64,000 nucleotides of DNA from Natronoarchaeum philippinense (lineage in GTDB: Archaea > Halobacteriota > Halobacteria > Halobacteriales > Natronoarchaeaceae). A program made the position numbers and the translations under genes. The notes below the pieces were generated by a model that worked only from the letters and a program-made list of their open reading frames with translations, ran no database searches and was not told where the DNA came from. The number at the start of each line of letters is the position of its first letter. The stretch's first letter is position 1. This document shows positions 43,372 through 52,621 of this stretch, one piece after another. The stretch spans positions 372,001-436,000 of the forward strand of contig NZ_OBEJ01000001.1 in the NCBI RefSeq assembly GCF_900215575.1, read 5' to 3'.

Positions 43372-43832
43372 GCGAGCGCGAGCGCACCTTCGTGATGGTC
43401 AAGCCCGACGCCTTCGCGCGCGGGCTCGCCGGTGAGATTATCTCCCGGTTCGAAGAGCGCGGCCTGAAGCTCGTCGGCATGAAGCTCGAAGTGCTCGACC
43501 GCGAGCACGCCGAAGAGCACTACGGCGAGCACGAGGACAAGCCGTTCTTCGACGACCTCGTGGACTTCATCACGTCCGGCCCCGTCGTCCCGATGGTTTG
43601 GGAGGGCGAGGACGCGACCCGGCAGGTCCGCCAGATGATCGGCGCGACCGATCCCGCCGAAGCCGCACCCGGTACGATCCGGGGCGACTACGCGCTGGAT
43701 CTCGGCCGGAACGTCGTTCACGCCGCCGACCACGAGGACGAGGGCGCGAACGAGCGCGAGATCTCGCTGTTCTTCGACGACGACGAACTCGTCGAGTACG
43801 ACCAGCACGACGCGAGCTGGCTCTACGAGTAA
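43368..43832 (+). CDS. ndk: Nucleoside diphosphate kinase
   Basis: 154 residues. [32 protein letters not shown] is the N-terminal nucleotide site; the phosphorylated histidine is His118 in GRNVVHAAD, where the usual NVIHGSD is changed but the His and Asp are kept. It equalises nucleoside triphosphate pools. Its place at the end of the L7Ae operon is conserved in archaea. It ends in an acidic, aromatic tail (ASWLYE). Confidence 0.95.
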   Translation: MSERERTFVMVKPDAFARGLAGEIISRFEERGLKLVGMKLEVLDREHAEEHYGEHEDKPFFDDLVDFITSGPVVPMVWEGEDATRQVRQMIGATDPAEAAPGTIRGDYALDLGRNVVHAADHEDEGANEREISLFFDDDELVEYDQHDASWLYE

Positions 43833-43895
43833 TCGATCGGTTTTCTCTTTCGCGGTCCACGTCGACGAGCAGCGAAGCGGCCGTCGGCGTCTATG

Positions 43896-43931
43896 TCAAA
43901 CAACTGTTTGAGCGTTCGGAACGAATTATAC
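43896..43931 (+). promoter_or_regulatory. Palindrome and TATA box of a small membrane protein gene
   Basis: TCAAACA (43896-43902), AC, TGTTTGA (43905-43911) is a perfect 16-base inverted repeat; TTATAC (43926-43931) follows 15 bases later and is 22-27 bases before ATG 43953. The arrangement suggests a regulator-binding site. Confidence 0.55.
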
Positions 43932-43952
43932 GCTCACGCTGCACTCTCCGAT

Positions 43953-44174
43953 ATGGCAACTCGCAATTCTCGTCCGGAAGTGCCGACGTGGCTCGCCGGA
44001 CTGATACTGGTGGCTGTCGTCGCAGCAAGCGGCTACGTGTTCGTCTTCGGCGGCGAGCCGAGGACGCCGATGCTTGCGCTGTTCGGGGCAGTCGGAACCG
44101 GAATCTCGCTGTTCACGCTGTGGCTCTTCTATCGCTTCGTCGTGGCAGTCGAGACAATCGCGGACGCGCAGTAA
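43953..44174 (+). CDS. Small membrane protein, two segments
   Basis: 73 residues from ATG 43953, fixed by the TATA box. Two hydrophobic segments (about 14-33 and 42-63) and a short polar C-terminus (VAVETIADAQ). The upstream frame back to 43893 has no coding character. Family not recognised with certainty. Converges on pyrI. Confidence 0.6.
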   Translation: MATRNSRPEVPTWLAGLILVAVVAASGYVFVFGGEPRTPMLALFGAVGTGISLFTLWLFYRFVVAVETIADAQ

Positions 44175-44195
44175 TCGGCCCGAATCGCGGCGGCC

Positions 44196-44654
44196 TCAGG
44201 TGTCGATGTGGTCGGGCAGACGATCGCGGATAATCGTCTCGCAGTAGACACAGCGAACCTCGTCGTTGAGCACCTCGAACTTCGAGTCGACGGGTTCGTC
44301 GTCGGTCGTGATGCAGTTGCGGTTCGGACACGAGAGCACGCCTTCGACGAACTCGGGGCGATCGAGGCGGCGCTTGTCGACGACCTCGTAGTCGCTGACG
44401 ATGTTGATCGTCGCGTCGGGCGCGATCAGCGAGAGCACGTCCACCTCGTCTTGGCTGAGTTCGCGGCCCTCGACTTTGACGATGTCCTTACGGCCGAGTC
44501 GGTCGCTGGGGACGTTCATGCCGACGCTGACCTCCTCGCCGCTCGAGCCGTCGATGCCGAGGATGGCGAGCACGTTCAGCGCCTGCCCGCCGGTGACGTG
44601 GTCGATCACCGTGCCGTTGCGGATCTTGCTGACGCGGAGTTCGTGGTCGCTCAT
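44196..44654 (-). CDS. pyrI: Aspartate carbamoyltransferase regulatory subunit
   Basis: 152 residues. [28 protein letters not shown] is the nucleotide-binding N-terminal domain; the C-terminal zinc domain has four cysteines in CPNRNC and CVYC. It binds CTP or ATP and controls PyrB. Its ATG overlaps the pyrB stop (44651-44654), so the two are translated together. Confidence 0.96.
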   Translation of the reverse strand: MSDHELRVSKIRNGTVIDHVTGGQALNVLAILGIDGSSGEEVSVGMNVPSDRLGRKDIVKVEGRELSQDEVDVLSLIAPDATINIVSDYEVVDKRRLDRPEFVEGVLSCPNRNCITTDDEPVDSKFEVLNDEVRCVYCETIIRDRLPDHIDT

Positions 44655-45580
44655 TCCTCGTCACCTCGCTCGTTCGTGAGCAGCAGATCCAGCAGCGCCA
44701 TCCGAACCGGGACGCCGTTGTGGGCCTGCTCGAAGTAGTGGGCGTGCTCGGTGTCGTCGATCTCAGGTTCGATCTCGTCGACGCGGGGCAGGGGGTGCAT
44801 CACGACCAGCTCGTCGTCGGCGTCCTCCAGCGTGTCGGCGTCGATCTGGTACTCGCCGGCGATGGCGTGGTACTCGTTCTCGTCGGGGAACCGTTCGCGC
44901 TGGATCCGCGTGACGTAGAGCACGTCGAGTTCCGGGAGAATCGTCTTCAGATCGGTGTGTTCGCGCACTTTCGCACCGGCTTCGTGGAGGTCGTAGCGAA
45001 CGCTTCGGGGGAGCTTGAGGCTCTCGGGACTGATGAAATGTTGGCGCACGTCGAAGTTCGTCAGGACGTTCGCCAGCGAGTGCACCGTCCGGCCGTACTT
45101 CAGGTCGCCCATGATGCCGACGGTCAGGTCGTCTAGCCCGTCCGCGGCCTCGCGCATCGTATAGAGATCCAGCAGCGTTTGGGTGGGGTGGTGGCCCGCG
45201 CCGTCGCCCGCGTTGACCAGCGGCACGTCGACGAACTCGCTGGCCATCTGGGCCGACCCCTGACGGGGGTGGCGAAGCACCAGCGCGTCGGCGTACCCCT
45301 CGATCACGCGGACCGTGTCCGCGAGGCTCTCGCCTTTCTTCACGCTGGAGGATTCGACCGATCCCATGTCGACGATATCGCCGCCGAGGCGCTTGATCGC
45401 GGTTTCGAAGCTCATCTTCGTACGCGTGCTCGGCTCGAAAAAGAGCAGGCCGAGCAGCTTGTCCGCGTGGCGCTCACGGACGGCTGCCGGGTTCGCGGCA
45501 ATCTCGGCCGCGCGGTCGAGAACCGTCTCGACGTCCTCCCGTGACAGCTGTTTCGCAGTGACGAGGTGCTCGTGCCGCAT
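44651..45580 (-). CDS. pyrB: Aspartate carbamoyltransferase catalytic subunit
   Basis: 309 residues. The carbamoyl-phosphate site is [12 protein letters not shown], aspartate is bound by [14 protein letters not shown] and HPLPRVDEI motifs, and [12 protein letters not shown] is conserved. It performs the first pyrimidine-specific step, forming carbamoyl-aspartate. A TTCAAG box (minus strand, about 45606-45611) lies near -28. The 294 bases between it and 45875 contain no gene that I can support. Confidence 0.97.
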   Translation of the reverse strand: MRHEHLVTAKQLSREDVETVLDRAAEIAANPAAVRERHADKLLGLLFFEPSTRTKMSFETAIKRLGGDIVDMGSVESSSVKKGESLADTVRVIEGYADALVLRHPRQGSAQMASEFVDVPLVNAGDGAGHHPTQTLLDLYTMREAADGLDDLTVGIMGDLKYGRTVHSLANVLTNFDVRQHFISPESLKLPRSVRYDLHEAGAKVREHTDLKTILPELDVLYVTRIQRERFPDENEYHAIAGEYQIDADTLEDADDELVVMHPLPRVDEIEPEIDDTEHAHYFEQAHNGVPVRMALLDLLLTNERGDEE

Positions 45581-45874
45581 TGTTACTCTGGCGTCGCCCG
45601 TCCCTCTTGAATCTCTCCATCTCAGACGGGGGTCAGCAGCGCCGCCGTTCGGCCCCGCGTCCCGAAAGATGTCTCATCTTGGTGATAGTACGCCGGTGAT
45701 GCGAACGATCTAGGGTCGAACATAGCAACCGATGACTACGCGGGGGCAGATGCGAGCAGGCGACGCCGATATCCGAGGCAACGCAAAGTACGGCAGCGTT
45801 ACTCGGCACACAGCATCGAACTATCGACACGGTTTATTCCGGCGTTGCTGGTACGACACAGCGCCCGAACGGGC

Positions 45875-46315
45875 ATGATACACGTGTCAACGACTGAGTT
45901 CGCAAGCCACGGCTGGTGGGAGCGGTACAAGGAGACGGTCAACGACGACCCCGAGATGCAGGTACGAGGTCACGACAAGTTCGACACCAACTTCTACGTC
46001 GATATCGGCGACGAGCGGTTCCTGATCGAGATGAACGACGGACACGTCGACGACGTGGTCCCGGACCCGGCGCTGAACAACCGCTGGGAGTTCGGCGTCG
46101 AGGGCGACCGCGAGACGTGGGAGGAGTTCGTCGCGGAGACCCCGCCGGCGTTCAACCACGAGATCATCGCCTCGAACTATCGGGCGGCGGTCCGAAACGA
46201 GGACAACCGGCTGGAGCTGACGGGCGACAACAAGAAAATCTTCCAGAATCTGCGGGCGTTCCAGCGCGCGCTGGACCTGATGCGCGAGGCTAACGTCAAC
46301 GGAGGTGGCTCATGA
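45875..46315 (+). CDS. SCP2-like sterol-carrier fold protein
   Basis: 146 residues from ATG 45875. The stretch DKFDTNFYVDIGDERFLIEMNDGHVDDVV, followed by WEFGVEGDRETWEEFVAETPPAF and NRLELTGDNKKIFQNLRAFQRALDLMRE, follows the SCP2 lipid-binding domain plan (beta sheet, then helices enclosing a hydrophobic tunnel). Its stop overlaps the hydrolase start by four bases (ATGA 46312-46315). TTTATT (45833-45838) is the likely TATA box with a leader of about ten bases. It may present a hydrophobic substrate to the hydrolase. Confidence 0.65.
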   Translation: MIHVSTTEFASHGWWERYKETVNDDPEMQVRGHDKFDTNFYVDIGDERFLIEMNDGHVDDVVPDPALNNRWEFGVEGDRETWEEFVAETPPAFNHEIIASNYRAAVRNEDNRLELTGDNKKIFQNLRAFQRALDLMREANVNGGGS

Positions 46316-47277
46316 GCACCGAAGACATCGACGCCGTCGACGAGGTCACCGGACGCTACGTCACCGTCGACGTGGGGGGCGTCGACCACCGGGTCTACTT
46401 CGAGGAAAACGGTCCCGAGGACGGCATCCCGCTGCTGTGCCAGCACACGGCCGGCTGTAACAATCAGGAGTGGCGCCAAGTCCTCCGGGACGAGGAGATC
46501 ACCGACCAGTTCCGCGTGATCGCCTACGACCTGCCCTTCCACGGCAAGTCGGCGCCGCCGACGAGCCAAGAGTGGTGGACCGAGGACTACTCGATGACCG
46601 GCGAGCAGTTCGCCGAGCGGATCGTCGCCATCGCGGACGCGCTCGAACTCGACGATCCGATCTATCTCGGCTGCTCGATGGGCGGGAACATCTCGCTCGA
46701 ACTCGCCGACTGGTACCCCGAGCGGTTCCGCGCGATCATCGGGCTGGAGGCCGGCGCGCACAGCCCCGGCTTCTACATCGACTGGCTCGACCACCCCGAG
46801 GTCAATACCACGGAGGTCAACGCCTACTCCTGCTGGGGACTGATGGCGCCACAGGGCCCCGAGAACGCCCGGCGCGAGACGATGTATCACTACGAGCAGG
46901 GCGCCAACGGCGTGTTCAAAGGCGACCTGTACTACTACTCGGTCGACCACGACTACCGCGACAAGCTGGGCGGCATCGACGCGACCGAGACGCCGCTGTA
47001 CGCGGTCAACGGCGAGTACGACTACCTGACGACACCCGAGGACGCCCGCGACATCGCCGACGGCGTCGGCGAGGGCGCGACGGCGATGGAGATGTCCGAC
47101 ATCGGTCACTTCCCGATGAGCGAGAATCCGACGCTGTTTAACGCCTACCTGAAGGAAATCCTCGCTGACGTGACCGGTGAGCGCGACGAGGCGCTGCCCG
47201 ACACGATCACTCCGGAGGACGTGGGTGTCGAAGTCGAGAAAGTAAAGGCCGGTGCGGTGCCCGAAGAGGCCGACTGA
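46312..47277 (+). CDS. Alpha/beta hydrolase (Ser nucleophile)
   Basis: 321 residues. Nucleophile Ser122 in YLGCSMGGNISLE, acid Asp in VNGEYDYLTTPEDAR, His in SDIGHFPMSENP. CQHTAGCNNQEWRQVL replaces the usual HG oxyanion loop. Residues after 280 form a charged tail (GVEVEKVKAGAVPEEAD). Coupled to the SCP2-like gene, which suggests an ester or amide substrate that is poorly soluble; the substrate is unknown. Confidence 0.82.
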   Translation: MSTEDIDAVDEVTGRYVTVDVGGVDHRVYFEENGPEDGIPLLCQHTAGCNNQEWRQVLRDEEITDQFRVIAYDLPFHGKSAPPTSQEWWTEDYSMTGEQFAERIVAIADALELDDPIYLGCSMGGNISLELADWYPERFRAIIGLEAGAHSPGFYIDWLDHPEVNTTEVNAYSCWGLMAPQGPENARRETMYHYEQGANGVFKGDLYYYSVDHDYRDKLGGIDATETPLYAVNGEYDYLTTPEDARDIADGVGEGATAMEMSDIGHFPMSENPTLFNAYLKEILADVTGERDEALPDTITPEDVGVEVEKVKAGAVPEEAD

Positions 47278-47346
47278 TCGCGACCACTTTTTTGCCAGTT
47301 ATCGTCGTATACATGCCAAATACGTACACAGGCCGCCGATAACGTC

Positions 47347-47352
47347 TTATAC
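47347..47352 (+). promoter_or_regulatory. TATA box of the DUF7331-like gene
   Basis: TTATAC 25-30 bases before ATG 47377; its presence is good evidence that this tiny frame is expressed. Confidence 0.65.
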
Positions 47353-47376
47353 AAGCAGCCTACTGTCTCAGGCAGG

Positions 47377-47514
47377 ATGGACGACAGTGCGGAAGCGCGA
47401 GGACAGTACCGAGGCCGCGAAACTGACGACGGCGATATCGAAATCTACGACGCCGACAACGACGACGCGTGGATCATCTCTGACACGACGATGCACCGAG
47501 CGTGGAACGCCTGA
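47377..47514 (+). CDS. Very small acidic protein, DUF7331-like
   Basis: 45 residues, too short for usual gene finders. It ends DGDIEIYDADNDDAWIISD plus a short tail; the DAWI(I/Q)SD motif is what I recall of the haloarchaeal DUF7331 family of unknown function. Support comes from the TATA box at leaderless spacing, acidic composition and position. Its 3' end meets the end of pstB 25 bases away. Confidence 0.65.
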   Translation: MDDSAEARGQYRGRETDDGDIEIYDADNDDAWIISDTTMHRAWNA

Positions 47515-47539
47515 CGGGGCGGCGGGACGCCGAAGCCGA

Positions 47540-48478
47540 TTATCCGAACTTACCGGTGACGTAGTCTTCGACCCGGTCGCTCTCGGGGTTCTCGAAGATC
47601 TTGTCGGTCTGGTCGTACTCGACGAGCTGGCCGCCGGTGAGGAACACGGCGGTCTGGTCGCTGATCCGGGCGGCCTGTTGCATGTTGTGCGTGACGACGA
47701 CGACGGTGTACTCCTCGGCGAGTTCCTCGATCAGGTCCTCGATCTTGGCCGTCGCGACGGGGTCGAGCGCGCTCGCGGGCTCGTCCATCAGGATCACGTC
47801 GGGATCGACCGCCAGACAGCGCGCGATGCAGAGCCGCTGTTGCTGGCCGCCCGAGAGTCCGAGCGCGTTGTCGTCGAGCCGGTCGCTGACTTCCTCCCAG
47901 AGAGCTGACTGACGCAGACAGCGCTCGACGAGTTCGTCCTCGCGCTGTTGATCGTCGTTGCCGAGCAACCGTCCGAGCAGGCCGGTGTTCAGGTCGCCGT
48001 GTTTCCGCGGGCCGTAGGCGATGTTGTCCCGCACCGACTTCGGGAACGGGTTCGGGCTCTGGAACACCATCCCCACGCGTTTGCGGAGCTGCACGAGATC
48101 GGTGTCGCCCTCGTAGATGTTCTCGTCCCCGACTTCGACGGTGCCCTCCACGCGGGCGCTGTCGATACGGTCGTTCATTCGGTTGAGACACCGGAGGAAC
48201 GTCGACTTCCCGCATCCCGAGGGGCCGATCAGCGCGGTCACGCTCTTTTCGGGGATCTCCATCGAGATGTCGTCGATCGCGTGGTCGTCGCCGTAGTAAA
48301 CATCGAGATCCGACACCGAAATCGCGGCGTCGTCCTCGAACTCGTACTCCACCCACGACTCGTCGAGTTGCTCGTCGGTTTCGGCGTCGACCGTGTGTGT
48401 GCCCACAGCGGGGTCGCCGCTTCCCACGTCGTCCGCCGGCTGTTCCACTCGCGTCGATGTCGTCGATTGGTCACTCAT
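47540..48478 (-). CDS. pstB: Phosphate ABC transporter ATP-binding protein
   Basis: 312 residues. Walker [20 protein letters not shown], the PstB hallmark [22 protein letters not shown], signature [16 protein letters not shown] and Walker [14 protein letters not shown] are all present. The first 55 residues are an extra acidic leader common in haloarchaea. It powers phosphate uptake through PstCA. The start overlaps the pstA stop (48475-48478). No phoU gene follows. Confidence 0.96.
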   Translation of the reverse strand: MSDQSTTSTRVEQPADDVGSGDPAVGTHTVDAETDEQLDESWVEYEFEDDAAISVSDLDVYYGDDHAIDDISMEIPEKSVTALIGPSGCGKSTFLRCLNRMNDRIDSARVEGTVEVGDENIYEGDTDLVQLRKRVGMVFQSPNPFPKSVRDNIAYGPRKHGDLNTGLLGRLLGNDDQQREDELVERCLRQSALWEEVSDRLDDNALGLSGGQQQRLCIARCLAVDPDVILMDEPASALDPVATAKIEDLIEELAEEYTVVVVTHNMQQAARISDQTAVFLTGGQLVEYDQTDKIFENPESDRVEDYVTGKFG

Positions 48479-50028
48479 TGGTGTAGTTTCCTCCTGAAGT
48501 AGATCCGCGAGGCGATGCCGATGGCGTAGAAGCCAAGCACCACCATCAGCAGCACGAGGGCGGTCCCCCACCCGAACGCTTCTTCCTGCCCGACCCCGGC
48601 CGTGATGACTGCATAGAGTTGGTAGGGCAGCGCGCTAGAGGCCTGCAGCAACGCCTCGTTCTGGACGAACGGCGGCGTCGCCACGAACCGGAACGAGCCG
48701 AGGATGCTCGGCGCGCGTGCCGGGAACGGCTGACCGCTGGTGACCAGTAGAATCGGCGCCGTCTCGCCGGCGATTCGTCCGACACCGAGGATGACGCCGG
48801 TGATCACGCCCGGCATCGCCGCCGGCAGGACGACGCTGCGAATCGTCTGCCACTGGTTGACGCCGAGCGCGGCGCTGGCGTCGCGGTACTCGTCGGGGAC
48901 GCTCTTGAGCGACTCCCGGCTGGTGATCACGACCAGCGGGAGGAGCATGAACCCGAGCACGAACATCCCCGCCAGCAGCGAGTTGCTGTTGCCGAAGCGA
49001 GGCACCAGAAACGCGTAGCCGAACAGACCGTAGACGATGCTTGGCGTGCTCCAGAGCGCGTTCGTCGCCGTCTCGATGACGGCGGTGAACCGCCCCTGTT
49101 CGGCGTACTCGGTGAGGAACACGGCGGCGCCGATCCCCATCGGGACCGCGAGCACCACCGCACCGATCACCAGCCAGACCGTCCCGACGATCGCCGGGAA
49201 GATGCCGTTGAACTGCTGGCCCAGCATGACACCCTTCGTCACGAAGGGAACCGAGATGCTCAGCCCGGGACCGAGCTGTGCGCCTTCGAGCAGCTTCGGC
49301 AGCCCCTTGCGGACCACGAAGAGGATCAGCAACAGCAGCACGGCGATCATCCCGAAGGCGTTCAGACCGATCAGCAGGTACGCGCCGTTCTGGCGGCCCT
49401 GACTGCCGAACCCTTCCGAGACGATCGCGCCGCTCCAAGCGACGAGCAGGCTGAGCGCGATCGTCGCCAGCGGCACGACGATCGGCGCATAGAACGTCGC
49501 CTCCAGCGACGGCGGGTTCCAGAACCAACTCGCGTCGACGATACCCGTGACCAGCAGCGCGCCCCACGCCAGCGAGAGCAGCCCGACCGGGAGCGTGGTG
49601 CCGAGGTCCTCGGGGAGGACAGCGACCACCCCAACGGTCACCAGCGCGACTCCGAGCCCCACGGCCACGCTACCGGTCGCACCGACGCCGAAGGCGATCG
49701 TCGTCACCAGCCCGCCGACAGCGAAGCCGAGGACGCCGAACCCGACGCCAGTTCCGATCCCGGTGTACTGGTCGGCGGTGGTCTCGAAGATGCCGACGTA
49801 CGACGCGAGCCCGGCACTGATCAGTCCAGCGCCCGCCAGCAGGAACACTGCGCCAAAGAGCGTGAACAGCGAGAGGCCCGCGACGGCGGTGTCGGGGCTC
49901 GTTCGCTGGAACAGCGTCGTCCAGCCCAGCAGGAACGTCATGATCGAGAGGCCGACGATGCCCAGCGCGACACGATCGAACGCGCCGAGAGCGGGCGCAG
50001 CAGTCCGGTTTGTGGCTTCTCCGCTCAT
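48475..50028 (-). CDS. pstA: Phosphate ABC transporter permease PstA
   Basis: 517 residues, longer than bacterial PstA (about 300) because of an N-terminal part with several extra membrane segments (1-230). The transport core holds [38 protein letters not shown] and [40 protein letters not shown], the EAA loop that contacts PstB. Coupled at both ends: start overlaps pstC (50025-50028), stop overlaps pstB. Confidence 0.93.
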   Translation of the reverse strand: MSGEATNRTAAPALGAFDRVALGIVGLSIMTFLLGWTTLFQRTSPDTAVAGLSLFTLFGAVFLLAGAGLISAGLASYVGIFETTADQYTGIGTGVGFGVLGFAVGGLVTTIAFGVGATGSVAVGLGVALVTVGVVAVLPEDLGTTLPVGLLSLAWGALLVTGIVDASWFWNPPSLEATFYAPIVVPLATIALSLLVAWSGAIVSEGFGSQGRQNGAYLLIGLNAFGMIAVLLLLILFVVRKGLPKLLEGAQLGPGLSISVPFVTKGVMLGQQFNGIFPAIVGTVWLVIGAVVLAVPMGIGAAVFLTEYAEQGRFTAVIETATNALWSTPSIVYGLFGYAFLVPRFGNSNSLLAGMFVLGFMLLPLVVITSRESLKSVPDEYRDASAALGVNQWQTIRSVVLPAAMPGVITGVILGVGRIAGETAPILLVTSGQPFPARAPSILGSFRFVATPPFVQNEALLQASSALPYQLYAVITAGVGQEEAFGWGTALVLLMVVLGFYAIGIASRIYFRRKLHQ

Positions 50029-51101
50029 GATTCACCCTGCAACTGGTGTTGCATGCGGTTCTCGACGTACTGCGATGCGATCGAGAGCGCTGTCACGCTG
50101 ACGAACAGCACCACGCCGGCGGCGAACAGCGCGTTCATGTGGGTACTGCTCGCGACGCCGTACTGGCTCGCGATGAGGCTGGTCAGCGTCTCGGTGTTAC
50201 CGAAGACGTCGTACAGCGGATCGGGGAGACGCTGGGCGTGGCCCAGAATCACGGTCGCCGCCATCGTCTCGCCGACCGCGCGGCCGACGCCGAGCAGCAC
50301 CGCGGCGGAGACGCCCGAGAACGCCGCCGGGATCGTGATGCTCTTGATCGTCTGCCAGTCCGTCGTCCCGAGCGCGAGCGAGCCGCTTTTCATCGACTCG
50401 GGAACGCTCGAAATGGCGTCCTCAGCGACGGAGACGACCGTCGGAAGCGACATCAATCCGACGACGACGCCGACGATGACGAGGCTACCCGACGTGGGCA
50501 GCTCGAGGTTCTCCATCATGTAGTCGTTGAGGATCGTGAAGCCGATGAATCCGTAGACGATCGAGGGGATACCCGCGAGCGTCTCGATGGCGGGCTTGAC
50601 GATCTCGCGGACGGCATCGGGCGCGATCTCGCTGATGAACAGCGCGCCCGCGACGCCGAGCGGGCCGGCGATCAGCATCGCCAAGATCGTCGTGACGAGC
50701 GTACCCCAGATCATCGGAACGAGAGAGTACACTTCCTCGCCGCGGGTTCGCCACATCGGTTCGGAGGTGTAGGTGAACATGTCCGCACCCATGTACCGTA
50801 TCGCGGGCAGCGCCTCGACGATGAGGTAGACGGTGATCAGCGCGAGGATCGTTCCGGTGCCGATCGTCGCCAAGAAGCTCAGCGCCTTCGCTGTCTCCGC
50901 TTGATAGTCATAAAGCCCGTACGTGACCGTAAGCAGGAAGCCGACGATAGGCAGCGCCGTGAACGACGAGCCGATCAGGAACGCGACTGCCGACGCAAGC
51001 AGACACAGCGCTCCCGCTGCCCCGAGCGCGACGACGCGGTCGTCGGCCGCCTCGACCCCGAACCGCTCTCGTACTTGTTGGTGTAGTTCTGTCGTTGACA
51101 T
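50025..51101 (-). CDS. pstC: Phosphate ABC transporter permease PstC
   Basis: 358 residues with about eight hydrophobic segments. LFISEIAPDAVREIVKPAIETLAGIPSIVYGFIGF and AEDAISSVPESMKSGSLALGTTDWQTIKSITIPAAFSGV are the conserved PstC membrane and EAA-loop motifs. The N-terminal 35 residues are cytoplasmic and helical. It begins 30 bases after the pstS stop in the same transcript. Confidence 0.93.
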   Translation of the reverse strand: MSTTELHQQVRERFGVEAADDRVVALGAAGALCLLASAVAFLIGSSFTALPIVGFLLTVTYGLYDYQAETAKALSFLATIGTGTILALITVYLIVEALPAIRYMGADMFTYTSEPMWRTRGEEVYSLVPMIWGTLVTTILAMLIAGPLGVAGALFISEIAPDAVREIVKPAIETLAGIPSIVYGFIGFTILNDYMMENLELPTSGSLVIVGVVVGLMSLPTVVSVAEDAISSVPESMKSGSLALGTTDWQTIKSITIPAAFSGVSAAVLLGVGRAVGETMAATVILGHAQRLPDPLYDVFGNTETLTSLIASQYGVASSTHMNALFAAGVVLFVSVTALSIASQYVENRMQHQLQGES

Positions 51102-51131
51102 AAAATAACGGTAGTTGAACGGCGACGCGCG

Positions 51132-52235
51132 TTAGTTCGTCTGCTCGGGCAGCTTGGCGCGCTGTTCCTCGCGCTCCTCAGGCGGGAGCATGAAGTAGTC
51201 GTTCGGCTTGACGAAGTGGAGCTGGCCGAACTCGCTGAGCAGCATGTTGATGAACGCCGCCTCCTTCTTGCTGGTCCCCTCGTAGGTGTAGCAGTGAAGC
51301 TCGCGCGAGAGCGGGTAGTCCTTCGAGCCGAGGTTCTCGCCGAGCGTGTAGGTCGTGCCGTCCAGTTCGAGCGAGACCGCCGGGTTGCGGTTCTGGTCGA
51401 CGAACGCGAGTGCGAGATAGGCGATCGCGTTGTCGGAGTTGGCGAGCGTCGTCTGGACCTGCTGGTTCTGACCCTGACGGACGTCGACGCCGGGCATCTC
51501 GGCCTCCGGGCCGCCGAGCAGATTCGTCCGGAACGCCGTGTCGGTGCCGGAGCCGACCGCACGGCCGACAGCCTGAATCTCCTTGTCGGGGCCGTCGTAG
51601 CTGGGGATTTCGGACCAGTTCGTGATGTTGCCCTTGTAGATGTCGCGGACCTGATCGCCGGTCAGCTTCGTGACGCCGGCGTCGTAGACCTCCTTGCTCA
51701 CGGAGATAGGCTGGCCGTCACGTGCGACGACGTGGTCGGTGTACTTGTCGAGTTCCTCCTCGCTGGCGTCGGGAAGCTCGGCCGAGACGGGCGCGCTGGC
51801 GTCACCGATGTCGACCTGTTCGTTTGCGACCTTCTCGATGCCAGTCCCGGAGTGGCTGAGACCGACGCTGACACGGAACGGCGGCGCGGAGCCCTCTCCG
51901 GGCTCGAAACCGTACAGGCCGCCCCAGTAGTTGGCCAGCCGTTTGTCGTCGGGGTTGTCGATCTGATCGTAGCCGGGCGCCGTCCCCTCGGAGTTCGAGC
52001 CCCAGTACTCGCCGTCGTCGGCCGGGTGATTGGACGTCCAGTACGACGCCGCGTCGGACGTGATCGGATACACCGTCGAGGAACCGTCGGCCGTCAGCGG
52101 ACCGGGGCCGCCGCTTCCTTCCTCGCCCGAACCGAGACAGCCGACCAGTGCCGCGCTGGCCGCGACGCCACTCGTACCAAGGAACGTTCGGCGCGACACA
52201 GTGCTATTCCGAGAGCCGCTTTCGTCAGGTGCCAT
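51132..52235 (-). CDS. pstS: Phosphate-binding lipoprotein PstS
   Basis: 367 residues from ATG 52235. The signal is of the Tat-lipoprotein type: twin Arg 15-16 in SRRTFLGTSGVAASAALVGC with lipid Cys33. The phosphate site appears in TADGSSTVYPITSDA and VGRAVGSGTDTAFRTNL. It captures phosphate at the cell surface and hands it to PstCA. CTTTTGAG on the minus strand (52259-52266) is the probable TATA box, followed upstream by an AT-rich control region. Confidence 0.93.
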   Translation of the reverse strand: MAPDESGSRNSTVSRRTFLGTSGVAASAALVGCLGSGEEGSGGPGPLTADGSSTVYPITSDAASYWTSNHPADDGEYWGSNSEGTAPGYDQIDNPDDKRLANYWGGLYGFEPGEGSAPPFRVSVGLSHSGTGIEKVANEQVDIGDASAPVSAELPDASEEELDKYTDHVVARDGQPISVSKEVYDAGVTKLTGDQVRDIYKGNITNWSEIPSYDGPDKEIQAVGRAVGSGTDTAFRTNLLGGPEAEMPGVDVRQGQNQQVQTTLANSDNAIAYLALAFVDQNRNPAVSLELDGTTYTLGENLGSKDYPLSRELHCYTYEGTSKKEAAFINMLLSEFGQLHFVKPNDYFMLPPEEREEQRAKLPEQTN

Positions 52236-52621
52236 CGAGTGAACACCAACCGGGAACACTCAAAAGCTATGCTAATTGCTATATTTACTGGCTATAGTCT
52301 ATATACTGCAGTACGTACCGGTACGTGACGCTCCGTTCCGCGTCGGGGCGACTGTCCGCGAGTCGGCTTCGATATGAGATTGCTGGAGGAATTGGACGCT
52401 GTACGGCCGCATCAGCGACTCGATTTTGACTCAGACGCGACACGAAGCCTAGGCAATCGGTGTCTGTAGACCAAAGAGCGCTCCAGAAGTACAGCACTCG
52501 TACGGCCGCAAACAGATTTCTATATAGTTATACGTATCAAAACAGACCAGTTCGATCCCCAGCAGCACCGACGAACCGGCCAGCCGAGGGATTTAACGAA
52601 TTCGGCCCGCAACTGACGGAC
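52236..52621. other. Control region between divergent pstS and dinB
   Basis: 386 bases without a supported gene. Next to pstS lies the TATA box (52259-52266), then an AT-rich stretch with repeated CTATA-like words (52266-52312) and the perfect 14-base palindrome ACGTACCGGTACGT (52313-52326). Near dinB is the TATA box TTTAAC (52592-52597). The AT-rich block resembles the phosphate-responsive promoters described for haloarchaeal pst operons, but I cannot point to a verified Pho box. Confidence 0.55.
52592..52597 (+). promoter_or_regulatory. TATA box of dinB
   Basis: TTTAAC 25-30 bases before ATG 52622; it decides this start against the open frame that continues upstream to 52460. Confidence 0.6.
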
